A stretch of DNA of 64,000 nt, taken from contig DASXUG010000005.1 in NCBI GenBank assembly GCA_036504995.1, positions 186,001-250,000 of the forward strand. Direction: 5' to 3'. Positions 8,103 to 16,912 of the stretch are shown here, in pieces. The translations under genes and the position numbers were made by a program. The stretch's first letter is position 1, and the number at the start of each line of letters is the position of its first letter. A model generated the notes under the pieces. That model saw nothing but the letters and a program-made list of their open reading frames with translations, made no database searches and was not told the origin of the DNA. The DNA is from DASXUG01 sp036504995. GTDB taxonomy: Bacteria > Pseudomonadota > Gammaproteobacteria > Burkholderiales > Methylophilaceae.

Positions 8103-9139
8103 TGTGTCACCGCTGATTGTGTCGCCGCTCTTAGTGCAGCTAATTTGGCCAGCGCTTGACCACTATCAATCACCTCAGCCGCTTTTGTAATACCCTCTGC
8201 TAGACTACTAGCAACACCTGACACATAAATCGCCGCACCCGCATTAAGCAGCACGATGTCGCGCGCTGCTGGATTTTTACATTGCGACTTGCCACTCAGC
8301 ACATCCAGAATCATGGTTTTAGATTCTTCAGCGTTCTGGATTTGAATGGCGTTGAGTTGGTACACGCCCAAACCAAACTGGCTGGGGTTAACCGTGTACT
8401 CCGTTACTTGACCGTTTTTAAGTTCGGCAACATACGTATCGCCTGTGAATGAAATTTCATCCATCCCATCGGCACCATGCACCACCAACACATGTTCCGA
8501 GCCTAGCTTTTGCAGCACATGCGCGAGTTTGCCAGTTAAAACCTGATCAAACACGCCCATCACTTGGCATTTTGCATTAGCAGGGTTGGTGAGTGGGCCA
8601 AGCAAATTAAAAATAGTACGCACACCCAATTCACGGCGTACTGGAGCGGCATGTTTCATGGCGCTGTGATGATTCGGCGCAAACATAAAACCAATGCCAA
8701 TCTCGCTGACACTAGCCGCCACCTGTGCTGGGGTTTGATTTACATTCACACCAAGCGCCTCAAGTACGTCAGCGCTGCCACAGGTTGAGGAAACCGAACG
8801 CCCACCATGTTTGGCGACTTTTGCACCCGCCGCCGCCGCGATAAAGGCAGAAACCGTAGAGACATTAAACGTCTGAATGCCATCGCCCCCCGTACCACAA
8901 GTATCGACCAAATGTTGTGTATCCCGCACCTGCACTTTGGTGGAAAGCTCACGCATCACGGTCGCAGCGGCGGCAATTTCATCCACCGTTTCACCCTTCA
9001 TGCGCAATGCAATAAGAAGTGCAGAAATCTGCACTGGGGTAAGCTCGCCAGCCATCACCTGTTGCATCACCGCCAGCATTTGGGCATGCGACAGATCTTG
9101 GCGGCTGAGAACTTGATTAAGCGCGTCCTTAAATACCAT
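8099..9139 (-). CDS. trpD: Anthranilate phosphoribosyltransferase TrpD
   Basis: 346-residue enzyme attaching phosphoribose from PRPP to anthranilate, the second step of the tryptophan branch. The PRPP-binding motif GTGGDG, then KHGGRSVSSTCGSADVLEALG, and the NLLGPLTNPA segment are all intact. It begins immediately after the trpG stop and overlaps the DUF3465 lipoprotein start by 4 nt. Length and domain order (small helical domain, then nucleoside-phosphorylase-like domain) are normal. Confidence 0.97.
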   Translation of the reverse strand: MVFKDALNQVLSRQDLSHAQMLAVMQQVMAGELTPVQISALLIALRMKGETVDEIAAAATVMRELSTKVQVRDTQHLVDTCGTGGDGIQTFNVSTVSAFIAAAAGAKVAKHGGRSVSSTCGSADVLEALGVNVNQTPAQVAASVSEIGIGFMFAPNHHSAMKHAAPVRRELGVRTIFNLLGPLTNPANAKCQVMGVFDQVLTGKLAHVLQKLGSEHVLVVHGADGMDEISFTGDTYVAELKNGQVTEYTVNPSQFGLGVYQLNAIQIQNAEESKTMILDVLSGKSQCKNPAARDIVLLNAGAAIYVSGVASSLAEGITKAAEVIDSGQALAKLAALRAATQSAVTQ

Positions 9140-9706
9140 TTAATAGCTTTTCAAGAAGTTATCTAGCAACTCATGACCATGTTCGGTGAGGATGGATTCA
9201 GGGTGGAACTGGACGCCCTCTACTGCTAATGTTTTATGGCGCACACCCATAATTTCACCATCATCTGTCCAAGCAGTAATTTCCAGGCAATCTGGTATCG
9301 TTTCGCGCTCAATTACCAGCGAATGGTAACGCGTTGCGGTATATGGGTTAGGTAGGTTTTTAAACACGCCGATATTTTTGTGATGAATCTGCGAGGTTTT
9401 ACCGTGCATTAGCGTTTTGGCCTTGATGATTTTTCCGCCAAATGCCTGACCGATACTTTGATGCCCCAAGCACACACCAAGCAATGGGATTTTTCCTGCA
9501 AACTCATGAATCAACGGCACTGAGATACCCGCTTCGTTAGGTGTGCATGGACCCGGTGAAATCACTATCTTTTCTGGCTTCATGGCATGAATTTGCGCAA
9601 GCGTAATTTCATCATTACGGTGCACGCGCACGTCTTGACCAAGTTCACCAAAATATTGCACGAGGTTATAGGTAAACGAATCGTAATTATCTATCATTAG
9701 TAACAT
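9140..9706 (-). CDS. trpG: Anthranilate synthase component II (glutamine amidotransferase) TrpG
   Basis: 188-residue class-I glutamine amidotransferase supplying ammonia to TrpE, possibly also to PabB. It opens with MLLMIDNYDSFTYNLVQYF. The nucleophile cysteine is in GVCLGHQSIGQAFGG and the His/Glu pair in VEGVQFHPESILTEHG. It lies 3 nt downstream of trpE and abuts trpD. The sequence alone cannot separate TrpG from the dual-use PabA; the operon position supports TrpG. Confidence 0.95.
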   Translation of the reverse strand: MLLMIDNYDSFTYNLVQYFGELGQDVRVHRNDEITLAQIHAMKPEKIVISPGPCTPNEAGISVPLIHEFAGKIPLLGVCLGHQSIGQAFGGKIIKAKTLMHGKTSQIHHKNIGVFKNLPNPYTATRYHSLVIERETIPDCLEITAWTDDGEIMGVRHKTLAVEGVQFHPESILTEHGHELLDNFLKSY

Positions 9707-9709
9707 CGC

Positions 9710-11218
9710 TTACTCCTTACCTTCATTATTTAGACCAGTATCTAGCCCAGCCAACACCATCTCTGCAGCGCGTATCACAGCGCGTGCTTTATTTTGCGTT
9801 TCATCCCATTCGCTTTGCGGCACTGAATCCGCCACGATACCCGCACCAGCCTGTACATAAAGCGTTTTGTTTTTAATCACGCCAGTGCGAATCGCTATCG
9901 CCACGTCCATATCACCATTAAAGCTTAAATAGCCTACCGCGCCCGCGTAAATCCCACGTTTAGAGGGTTCTAACTCGTTGATAATTTCCATCGCACGCAC
10001 TTTTGGCGCACCTGAAACTGTGCCCGCAGGGAAGGTTGCCTTAATAACATCAATTGCATCCATATCAGGTTTTAGTTTACCCTCAACGTTGGAAACGATG
10101 TGCATCACGTGTGAATAACGCTCAATGACCATTTTATCGGTGACTTTCACCGAACCCGTGACAGCAACACGACCCACGTCATTACGGCCTAAATCCATTA
10201 ATTGCACGTGTTCAGCTAGCTCTTTAGGGTCTGCTAACAATTCGGCTGCCAAGGCTAAGTCATGCTCACGATCTTTACCGCGTGGGCGTGTGCCTGCAAT
10301 TGGGCGAGCAGTGACAGTATCTCCTTCCAAACGTACCAAGATTTCCGGAGATGCGCCGACTACGTGATGGTCGCCCATATCGTAATAAAACATATAGGGT
10401 GAGGGATTCAAGCTGCGCAAAGCGCGATATAAACTTAAGGGCGGCGCGGCAAAAGGCTGCGATAACCGTTGCGACAACACCACCTGCATGATGTCGCCCT
10501 CTAAAATGTAGTTCTGCGCGGTCGCCACGGCGGCTTTAAAGTTAGCTTCGCCAAACTCAGATTTAGCCTCCGCTGGCGCGTATGCACTCGCTTCTGGAAT
10601 GCTCGCAGAAGTGCGCAATTGTTTAATTAGCCCTTGTAAGCGCGCTATGCCGTTAGCATATGCATCTGGCTGCGTTGGGTCTGCATACACAATAAAATAG
10701 AGCTTGCCTGAGAGGTTATCAACTACCGCCAGCTCTTCAGACACCATAAGCAGAATATCTGGCACATCCAGTGCATCCGTTTTTGGATGCTGGCTTTTCG
10801 CCAAACGCGGCTCAATATACTGGATCGTTTCGTAACCAAAGTAGCCCGCTAGCCCGCCTGTAAAGCGCGGCAACCCTTGATAAGGGGGCGTTTTAAAACG
10901 CGCTTTGTAAGCTTTGACAAAATCCAGCGGATTAATATCGGTGTGCGATTCCAGCACCGTATCACCCTGCAATACCTCTATGGCATTGCCACGTACCACA
11001 ATGCGTATTTTTGCAGGAAGGCCGATAATAGAGTAGCGACCAAAGCGCTCACCACCTTGCACAGATTCAAGTAAGTATGAAAATGGCTGATTCGCGAGCT
11101 TTAGGTAGAGAGAAAGTGGAGTATCTAGATCGGCAAAAGTTTCAACGACCAATGGAATACGATTATAGCCTTGTGCCGCGAGGGCATTAAATTCTGACAA
11201 CTGAATAGTGTGTAACAT
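9710..11218 (-). CDS. trpE: Anthranilate synthase component I TrpE
   Basis: 502-residue chorismate-utilising enzyme that forms anthranilate with TrpG. The N-terminal domain carries the feedback element YLLESVQGGERFGRYSIIG, where the LLES serine is the tryptophan inhibition site in studied homologues. The C-terminal domain has ILEGDIMQVVLSQR, ARPIAGTRPRGKD, LMDLGRNDVGRVA and PAGTVSGAPKVRAMEII. A short Trp-rich leader ORF precedes it (11280-11321), suggesting translational or attenuation control. It is the first trp gene after rpe-gph. Confidence 0.97.
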   Translation of the reverse strand: MLHTIQLSEFNALAAQGYNRIPLVVETFADLDTPLSLYLKLANQPFSYLLESVQGGERFGRYSIIGLPAKIRIVVRGNAIEVLQGDTVLESHTDINPLDFVKAYKARFKTPPYQGLPRFTGGLAGYFGYETIQYIEPRLAKSQHPKTDALDVPDILLMVSEELAVVDNLSGKLYFIVYADPTQPDAYANGIARLQGLIKQLRTSASIPEASAYAPAEAKSEFGEANFKAAVATAQNYILEGDIMQVVLSQRLSQPFAAPPLSLYRALRSLNPSPYMFYYDMGDHHVVGASPEILVRLEGDTVTARPIAGTRPRGKDREHDLALAAELLADPKELAEHVQLMDLGRNDVGRVAVTGSVKVTDKMVIERYSHVMHIVSNVEGKLKPDMDAIDVIKATFPAGTVSGAPKVRAMEIINELEPSKRGIYAGAVGYLSFNGDMDVAIAIRTGVIKNKTLYVQAGAGIVADSVPQSEWDETQNKARAVIRAAEMVLAGLDTGLNNEGKE

Positions 11219-11279
11219 GGGTTTCCTTAAGTTTTAAAGTTTGCATTGGGCAGGGTTAATCTGCGCATGTAGTGGTCTT

Positions 11280-11321
11280 TCAAAGCCACCATCGCCAACT
11301 TGTCAAACTTAAATACTTCAT
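11280..11321 (-). CDS. trpL: trp leader peptide (13 aa, Trp-Arg-Trp-Trp)
   Basis: Minus-strand ORF MKYLSLTSWRWWL, 61 nt upstream of trpE in the gph-trpE gap, too short for routine ORF calling. Three of its last five codons are TGG. An AGG start signal lies nine nt ahead of the ATG. The Trp codons sit where ribosome stalling would expose downstream leader RNA. I see no classic G+C-rich attenuator with a T-run. However, AAGTTTG inside the leader is complementary to CAAACTT just before the trpE start region, which points to control of trpE translation instead. The ORF is clear; the mechanism is inferred. Confidence 0.7.
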   Translation of the reverse strand: MKYLSLTSWRWWL

Positions 11322-11347
11322 GTTTTGATACACCTATTATTTTCTTT

Positions 11348-12022
11348 TTAAATAAACGCTACCAACTGGCTAGCCTCTAATATGCTAGCCACTACGCGGT
11401 CACCATTGAGCAATTCCGCTGGCACACCGCGATTATAACCATACGGTACTACAAAAACAGGACAAGCTGCCGCCCTTGCTGCTTGCACATCTGAAACCGA
11501 ATCACCTATCATCAACAACTCACTTGGCTCAATCCCAAACTGCTGACACGCATGCAACAAAGGCATGGGATGCGGTTTTTTCTCAACCAGACTATCGCCT
11601 GCTAGCACCAGATCAAAATCATCAAACACCGCTTTTGATTTAAGCAAAGGCACGGTAAATCTCGCAGGTTTATTGGTAATACATGCCAACTTAAAACCTG
11701 CACGCTTTAAGGCTGCCACGCCCTCAAGCGCACCTGCATAAAAGTGAGTATTTACATCCAACACTTCATCATAATGCTTGAAGAATATCTGGCTAGCCTC
11801 CGCAAACGCCTGCGGGTCTGGTTCACCATCCTGCTCACCCGTCAGCAAGCCTTTGATAAGTTTAGCCGCACCGCGCCCAACGTAGTCCATCACCTCTTGC
11901 TCCGCGATGCGCGGGCGACCTAACTCCACCAACATGCGATTGACAGCTTCTGCCAAGTCAGGCGCAGTATTAAGCAACGTACCGTCGAGATCAATCGCGA
12001 CGGCTTTTACCTGCAAACGCAC
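11348..12022 (-). CDS. gph: Phosphoglycolate phosphatase Gph
   Basis: 224-residue HAD-superfamily phosphatase that removes 2-phosphoglycolate. Motif I is AIDLDGTLLNTAPDL, motif II lies in ACITNKPA, and motif IV in MIGDSVSDVQAARAA; the cap domain lies between I and II. It sits 16 nt downstream of rpe and ahead of trpL-trpE, the rpe-gph-trpE order common in proteobacteria. Substrate assignment rests on this order; HAD phosphatases of this subgroup are often promiscuous. Confidence 0.92.
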   Translation of the reverse strand: MRLQVKAVAIDLDGTLLNTAPDLAEAVNRMLVELGRPRIAEQEVMDYVGRGAAKLIKGLLTGEQDGEPDPQAFAEASQIFFKHYDEVLDVNTHFYAGALEGVAALKRAGFKLACITNKPARFTVPLLKSKAVFDDFDLVLAGDSLVEKKPHPMPLLHACQQFGIEPSELLMIGDSVSDVQAARAAACPVFVVPYGYNRGVPAELLNGDRVVASILEASQLVAFI

Positions 12023-12038
12023 TAAATTTTACTTACTA

Positions 12039-12749
12039 CTAGGCAACAGTCGCTAATTGCTCACGCAATGCTGCCACGATGGTGTTGTAACGGTTAGGGT
12101 CTGTATCTTTACCTGCACCAAACACCGCTGAACCAGCCACAAATGTATCGGCACCCGCTTTAGCAATTTCAGCGATATTGGCTACGTTAACGCCGCCATC
12201 GACTTCAAGCCAAATTTCACGGCCAGATTTCTCTGTATACGCATCAATTTTTGCACGTGCCAAGCGCAATTTATTCAGTGTTTCTGGAATGAATTTTTGA
12301 CCGCCAAAGCCTGGGTTGACAGACATCAACAACACCATATCGACTTTATCCAGCACGTGGTCTAAATAGTGCAATGGCGTGGCTGGGTTAAATACCAAAC
12401 CTGATTTACAGCCACTGTCACGAATCAAAGCCAAGCTACGGTCGATATGATCAGACGCTTCTGGGTGAAAAGTGATAATGTTCGCGCCTGCTTTAGCAAA
12501 GTCAGGGATAATGCGGTCAACAGGTTTTACCATCAAATGCACGTCAATCAATGCGCCTACATTTTTTGAAATGTCACGAATCGCTTCACACACCAAAGGA
12601 CCAATGGTTAAATTTGGCACATAGTGATTATCCATCACGTCAAAGTGCACAATGTCAGTACCTGAGGTAATCACATCAGTAATTTCCTGGCCTAGTTTGG
12701 CAAAGTTTGCAGAAAGAATACTTGGAGCAATACGAAATGTTTTAGCCAT
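12039..12749 (-). CDS. rpe: Ribulose-phosphate 3-epimerase Rpe
   Basis: 236-residue TIM-barrel enzyme interconverting ribulose 5-phosphate and xylulose 5-phosphate. Family segments: IAPSILSANFAKLG, HFDVMDNHYVPNLTIGP (metal and catalytic Asp), HLMVKPVDR, MSVNPGFGGQKFIPETL and EVDGGVN. In a methylotroph it would feed pentose phosphates to the ribulose monophosphate cycle as well as the pentose phosphate pathway (inference). First gene of the rpe-gph-trp run, divergent from hemA across about 125 nt. Confidence 0.97.
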   Translation of the reverse strand: MAKTFRIAPSILSANFAKLGQEITDVITSGTDIVHFDVMDNHYVPNLTIGPLVCEAIRDISKNVGALIDVHLMVKPVDRIIPDFAKAGANIITFHPEASDHIDRSLALIRDSGCKSGLVFNPATPLHYLDHVLDKVDMVLLMSVNPGFGGQKFIPETLNKLRLARAKIDAYTEKSGREIWLEVDGGVNVANIAEIAKAGADTFVAGSAVFGAGKDTDPNRYNTIVAALREQLATVA

Positions 12750-12874
12750 GATATTTTCAGTTCAAAGTTAGTTAAAAAGTAAAAAAAGCTATTTTAACCG
12801 TTTTTAGTCGGGTAAATATAGCCTAATCGATTGAAATTGTTGCTAATCGTGTCACTATGCTGGAAAATTACGAA

Positions 12875-14113
12875 ATGCATTTATTCACAGTCGGTGTAAA
12901 TCACACCACCGCCCCCATTTCTATCCGCGAACACGTAGCGTTTCAAAACGAAACGCTCGCGCACGCGCTGCATGATATGCGCAATTTTGGCATCAACGAA
13001 GCCGCCATTTTATCGACCTGCAACCGCACCGAAATTTACTGCAACACACAAAATCCGCAAAGCGCACTTGACTGGCTCGCACAATATCACAAGCTAGAGC
13101 AAAGCCACATTCAAAACTATATGTACACGCTGCCTAGCCATGAAGCCGTTAAACACGCTTTTCGCGTGGCCTCAGGTCTAGACAGCATGGTGCTAGGCGA
13201 GCCGCAAATTTTAGGGCAAATGAAGCAAGCCGTTAAAATTGCAGAAACTGCTGGTACGCTAGGCACCCTATTACACAAATTGTTTCAGCGCACCTTTGCC
13301 GTGGCAAAAGAGGTGCGCACCACCACAGATATTGGGGCAAACTCAGTTTCGATGGCCGCCGCTTCGGTACGTTTAGCCCAGCGCATTTTTGGGCAACTCA
13401 ATCAGCAAAAAGTGTTATTTATTGGCGCGGGCGAAATGATAGAGCTATGTGCAGAACACTACCTCGCACAAAAACCAGCCGCCATCACGGTGGCCAACCG
13501 TACTTTAGAGCGTGGTCAGCAGTTGGCAGAAAAGCTGGGCGGCAATGCAATTTTACTTTCCGACTTACCAGATCGCCTTGCTGAGTTTGATATTGTCATC
13601 ACCAGCACCGCCAGCCAATTGCCGATAGTCGGCTTGGGCATGGTAGAACGTGCGATTAAAGCGCGCAAACGCCGCCCAATTTTTATGGTGGATTTAGCCG
13701 TACCGCGGGATGTAGAGCCTGAAGTTGCACAATTGGATGACGTGTTTTTATACACCGTAGATGATTTATCCCAAGTGGTACAAACGGGCTTAGATAATCG
13801 CCAAGAAGCTGCAAAAGAGGCGGAAACGATTATCAACGTACGTGTTGACCACTTTATGCAGTGGCTTAAAAACCGTGATGCCGTCACCACTATTCGTGCC
13901 TTACGCGACCAAGCTGAACATTACCGCAAAGCCGAGGTTGAAAAAGCCAACAGGCTAATCGCCAAAGGCGAAGACCCGCAAGCCGTGCTAGAAGCCATGA
14001 GTAACGCACTCACCAACAAAATGCTGCACGGTCCCAGCCACGCGCTCAACAATACGCACGGCGAAGCACGCGAGCAGCTTGAAGAATTGATCAAGCAGCT
14101 CTACCAAATTTAA
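12875..14113 (+). CDS. hemA: Glutamyl-tRNA reductase HemA
   Basis: 412-residue NADPH-dependent enzyme reducing glutamyl-tRNA(Glu) to glutamate-1-semialdehyde, the first committed tetrapyrrole step. The N-terminus MHLFTVGVNHTTAPISIRE is the family start, so I chose the ATG at 12875 (TGGAAA upstream) over the in-frame ATG at 12857. STCNRTEIYC holds the catalytic cysteine, GLDSMVLGEPQILGQ is invariant, and VLFIGAGEMIELCAEH is the NADPH Rossmann loop. A C-terminal dimerisation helix follows. It is followed by prfA, a common hemA-prfA-prmC arrangement. Confidence 0.96.
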   Translation: MHLFTVGVNHTTAPISIREHVAFQNETLAHALHDMRNFGINEAAILSTCNRTEIYCNTQNPQSALDWLAQYHKLEQSHIQNYMYTLPSHEAVKHAFRVASGLDSMVLGEPQILGQMKQAVKIAETAGTLGTLLHKLFQRTFAVAKEVRTTTDIGANSVSMAAASVRLAQRIFGQLNQQKVLFIGAGEMIELCAEHYLAQKPAAITVANRTLERGQQLAEKLGGNAILLSDLPDRLAEFDIVITSTASQLPIVGLGMVERAIKARKRRPIFMVDLAVPRDVEPEVAQLDDVFLYTVDDLSQVVQTGLDNRQEAAKEAETIINVRVDHFMQWLKNRDAVTTIRALRDQAEHYRKAEVEKANRLIAKGEDPQAVLEAMSNALTNKMLHGPSHALNNTHGEAREQLEELIKQLYQI

Positions 14114-14166
14114 AGCAACACCCTTAAAACATCTTATAAAATAAAGCACTATTAGAACAAAATACT

Positions 14167-15249
14167 ATGAAACCATCCATCCTGCAAAAACTCGCCAATT
14201 TGAGCGACCGCCTAGACGAACTCAACCGTTTAATGGCTTCTGAAGACATTACCAGCAATATGGATAACTACCGTAAAATCTCCCGCGAGCATGCTGAGAT
14301 TACGCCTATCGTTGAGCAATATCACATCTACACTAAAACTGAACGCGATGTAAAAGAAGCGCACGCCATGCTCAGCGACCCTGATATGAAAGAATTTGCG
14401 CAAGAAGAAATTGAAAGTGGCAAAAAGAAACTTGAAGAAACTGAGCTAGAGCTACAAAAACTATTACTACCTAAAGACCCTAACGATGAAAAAAACATCA
14501 TTTTAGAAATCCGTGCGGGCACAGGTGGCGACGAATCAGGCTTGTTTGCGGGCGACTTATTCCGCATGTACAGCCGCTACGCCGAACGTCAACGCTGGAA
14601 AATCGAAGTGCTTTCTGCCAACGAAGGCGAAGTTGGCGGCTATAAAGAAATTATCGCCAAAATCGAAGGCTTTGGCGCCTATTCAAAAATGAAGTTTGAA
14701 TCAGGCGGCCACCGCGTACAACGCGTGCCCGATACCGAAACGCAAGGCCGCATCCACACCTCTGCCTGCACGGTAGCAATTCTGCCAGAGGTGGATGAAG
14801 TCAGTGATGTAGAAATTAATCCAGCCGACATCCGTATCGATACTTTCCGTGCGTCAGGCGCGGGTGGTCAACATATTAACAAAACCGATTCTGCCGTACG
14901 CATTACCCACGCCCCGACAGGGATTGTGGTGGAATGCCAAGATGGCCGCAGCCAGCACAGCAACAAAGCGCAAGCCATGATGGTGCTAGCGGCACGGATT
15001 AAAGCTAAACAAGTAGATGAACAAAACAGTAAAATCGCCAGCGAGCGCCGCAACCTAATTGGCTCAGGCGACCGCAGCGAACGCATCCGCACCTACAATT
15101 ACCCACAAGGCCGCATCACCGACCATCGCATCAATTTAACCTTGTACAAAATTGACGCGATTACCGAAGGTGATATGGATGAGTTGATTAACGCACTTGC
15201 GACAGAGCATCAGGCGGATTTATTGGCAACGTTGGGTGAGGATAATTAA
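14167..15249 (+). CDS. prfA: Peptide chain release factor 1
   Basis: 360-residue class-I release factor for UAA and UAG stop codons. The peptidyl-transferase motif GGQ lies in RASGAGGQHINKTDSAVR, and the downstream basic region (SERRNLIGSGDRSERIRTYN) is intact. The N-terminal coiled domain covers about residues 1-110. Its GGQ glutamine is the substrate of PrmC, whose gene follows one gene later on the same strand. Length normal. Confidence 0.97.
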   Translation: MKPSILQKLANLSDRLDELNRLMASEDITSNMDNYRKISREHAEITPIVEQYHIYTKTERDVKEAHAMLSDPDMKEFAQEEIESGKKKLEETELELQKLLLPKDPNDEKNIILEIRAGTGGDESGLFAGDLFRMYSRYAERQRWKIEVLSANEGEVGGYKEIIAKIEGFGAYSKMKFESGGHRVQRVPDTETQGRIHTSACTVAILPEVDEVSDVEINPADIRIDTFRASGAGGQHINKTDSAVRITHAPTGIVVECQDGRSQHSNKAQAMMVLAARIKAKQVDEQNSKIASERRNLIGSGDRSERIRTYNYPQGRITDHRINLTLYKIDAITEGDMDELINALATEHQADLLATLGEDN

Positions 15250-15279
15250 TCTTAGATTGCACAGAAGGATGGCTAAGTT

Positions 15280-15831
15280 ATGGCTGTAAAATCACATGTA
15301 GATGCGAATTACCGCTTTATCGCAGCCTATCAAGAAATCAATGTACGCATTGCGCAACGTCAGCAGGCACTTACTTTATATGTAACACTGACAGTGAGCT
15401 TATTAGCTGCAATCGTTGCCTTAAAACCATCGACAGATAGCAATGCCTTACCGATTGAATGGTTGTCCTTAGGATTTCCAGTCGCATCAATTTGCCTAGT
15501 TTTTTTAAACGTAATGGCAGAGCGCGCAATTGCTAATCTACGCCGCTTTCTTAACGAATTAGAAAAGCTGGATAATGCACATGAAAGCTTGCCCAGTTAC
15601 CACGCGGACCCAGCATGGACGTTAACTGCCAACAAAGCTCGGCGGTTTCATTTGTTTGCCGCTGCGGTTCTAGTGGCTGGCGGTAACGCAATAGGATTAG
15701 GCGCAACCGTTGCAATCTACCCAGAGCGCATTGCAGCCTACCCAGTAATTATTTACATCAATCTAAGTATCGCTTTAATGTCTATTATTGCATTACTGCT
15801 CCTACCAAAGTGGAGCTTTCGAGCTAAATAG
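15280..15831 (+). CDS. Four-helix membrane protein of unknown function
   Basis: 183-residue protein I do not recognise. Hydrophobic stretches at about residues 30-49 (LTLYVTLTVSLLAAIVAL), 61-80, 125-147 and 153-175 suggest four transmembrane helices arranged as two hairpins. A charged cytoplasmic loop of about 40 residues separates them (RFLNELEKLDNAHESLPSYH). A good ribosome site (AGAAGGA) lies before the ATG. It is inserted between prfA and prmC in the same direction with short gaps, so it is probably cotranscribed. Similar small helical-hairpin proteins occur next to signalling and defence genes, but nothing here supports such a role. Confidence 0.65.
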   Translation: MAVKSHVDANYRFIAAYQEINVRIAQRQQALTLYVTLTVSLLAAIVALKPSTDSNALPIEWLSLGFPVASICLVFLNVMAERAIANLRRFLNELEKLDNAHESLPSYHADPAWTLTANKARRFHLFAAAVLVAGGNAIGLGATVAIYPERIAAYPVIIYINLSIALMSIIALLLLPKWSFRAK

Positions 15832-15859
15832 CCAGTAGAATGCAATGAACACTGTCTAA

Positions 15860-16840
15860 ATGACCAGCACCATTCAAACCGTACTTGCGCAGGCAAGTAT
15901 CCAACTAAAAGCCCATTTACCTGAGCCTGAATCGGCAACCTATGAGGCGAATTTATTATTGTTGAGTGTGCTCGCTGTGAACCGTGCTTGGTTAATTGCG
16001 CATCAAAGCGATGAATTACCAGCCAGCATTTGCACAACATTTGAGGCTTTGGTTACTAGGCGTTTAAATGGTGAGCCCGTTGCATACATTTTAGGCGAGC
16101 GTGAGTTTTTTGGCTTAAACCTTAAAGTGACGCCTGATACATTGATTCCCCGCGCCGATACGGAAACGCTGGTTGAGGCGGCTTTAGCGAAAATTCCACA
16201 AGGTGGCTATTCAACTCAGCCGTCATTCCCGCGAAAGCGGGAATCCATTTTTGGGGTTAACGTCAAGATGGATTCCCACTTTCGCGGGAATGACGACAGT
16301 GGGAGCAATAAAGATAACAAGCAGCCCAGCATATTAGACTTAGGCACTGGCACAGGTGCGATAGCCTTGGCGATTGCAGCTAACCGCCTACAGGCCCAAG
16401 TCACCGCTGTCGATGCTTCCGCAGGCGCTCTAGCAGTCGCCCAAGAAAATGCACTTAGGCTGCAAATACCCAATGTGCAATTTGTACTTAGCAATTGGTT
16501 TGATGCGCTAACTGGCAAAACTTTTGATCTGATTTTAAGCAATCCTCCCTATATCGAAACCAATGATACTCATCTAAGCCAAGGTGATGTGCGCTTTGAG
16601 CCACGCTCGGCCTTGGTGTCGGGGGAAGATGGCTTGAATGATATTCGCCATATTATTGCCCACGCGCCACAGCACTTAAACCCACAAGGCTGGCTGATGT
16701 TTGAGCATGGCTACAACCAAGCCAAAGCGGTGGCAGCTTTGTTTGAACAAGCGGGTTTTCAGGCTATTGAAACGATTAAAGATTTGGGTGGAAATGACCG
16801 CGTGACGCTGGGGCAATTGCTATCTAATCGCAGCCGTTAG
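15860..16840 (+). CDS. prmC: Release factor glutamine methyltransferase PrmC with in-frame palindromic insertion
   Basis: SAM-dependent N5-glutamine methyltransferase acting on the GGQ motif of release factors. The N-terminal helical domain ends near DTLIPRADTETLVEAAL. The SAM loop is LDLGTGTGAIALAIA and the catalytic motif is LSNPPYIE. Total length is 326 residues, longer than the usual roughly 280, because about 25-35 extra residues (PSFPRKRESIF ... MDSHFRGNDD) lie between the helical domain and the SAM loop. These are encoded by a palindromic repeat at 16221-16295. The frame is preserved and both conserved parts are intact, so the enzyme is probably functional with an extended linker. Confidence 0.93.
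   Translation: MTSTIQTVLAQASIQLKAHLPEPESATYEANLLLLSVLAVNRAWLIAHQSDELPASICTTFEALVTRRLNGEPVAYILGEREFFGLNLKVTPDTLIPRADTETLVEAALAKIPQGGYSTQPSFPRKRESIFGVNVKMDSHFRGNDDSGSNKDNKQPSILDLGTGTGAIALAIAANRLQAQVTAVDASAGALAVAQENALRLQIPNVQFVLSNWFDALTGKTFDLILSNPPYIETNDTHLSQGDVRFEPRSALVSGEDGLNDIRHIIAHAPQHLNPQGWLMFEHGYNQAKAVAALFEQAGFQAIETIKDLGGNDRVTLGQLLSNRSR
16221..16295. repeat. REP-like palindromic element inside prmC
   Basis: Two 28-nt arms (16221-16248 and 16268-16295) are inverted copies differing at one base, with a 19-nt centre. Each arm also folds on itself (ATTCCCGC GAAA GCGGGAAT). 75 nt in total, a multiple of three. The translated product (FPRKRES...DSHFRGND) is a signature often seen where such palindromes are read as protein. 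A related half-copy lies after thiC. Confidence 0.9.
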
Positions 16841-16912
16841 CGTTAAACTTTCAACTGTACAGTTTCGGTATTATTCACACAATAAATTCAACCAACCTCA
16901 TACTTTAAACTT

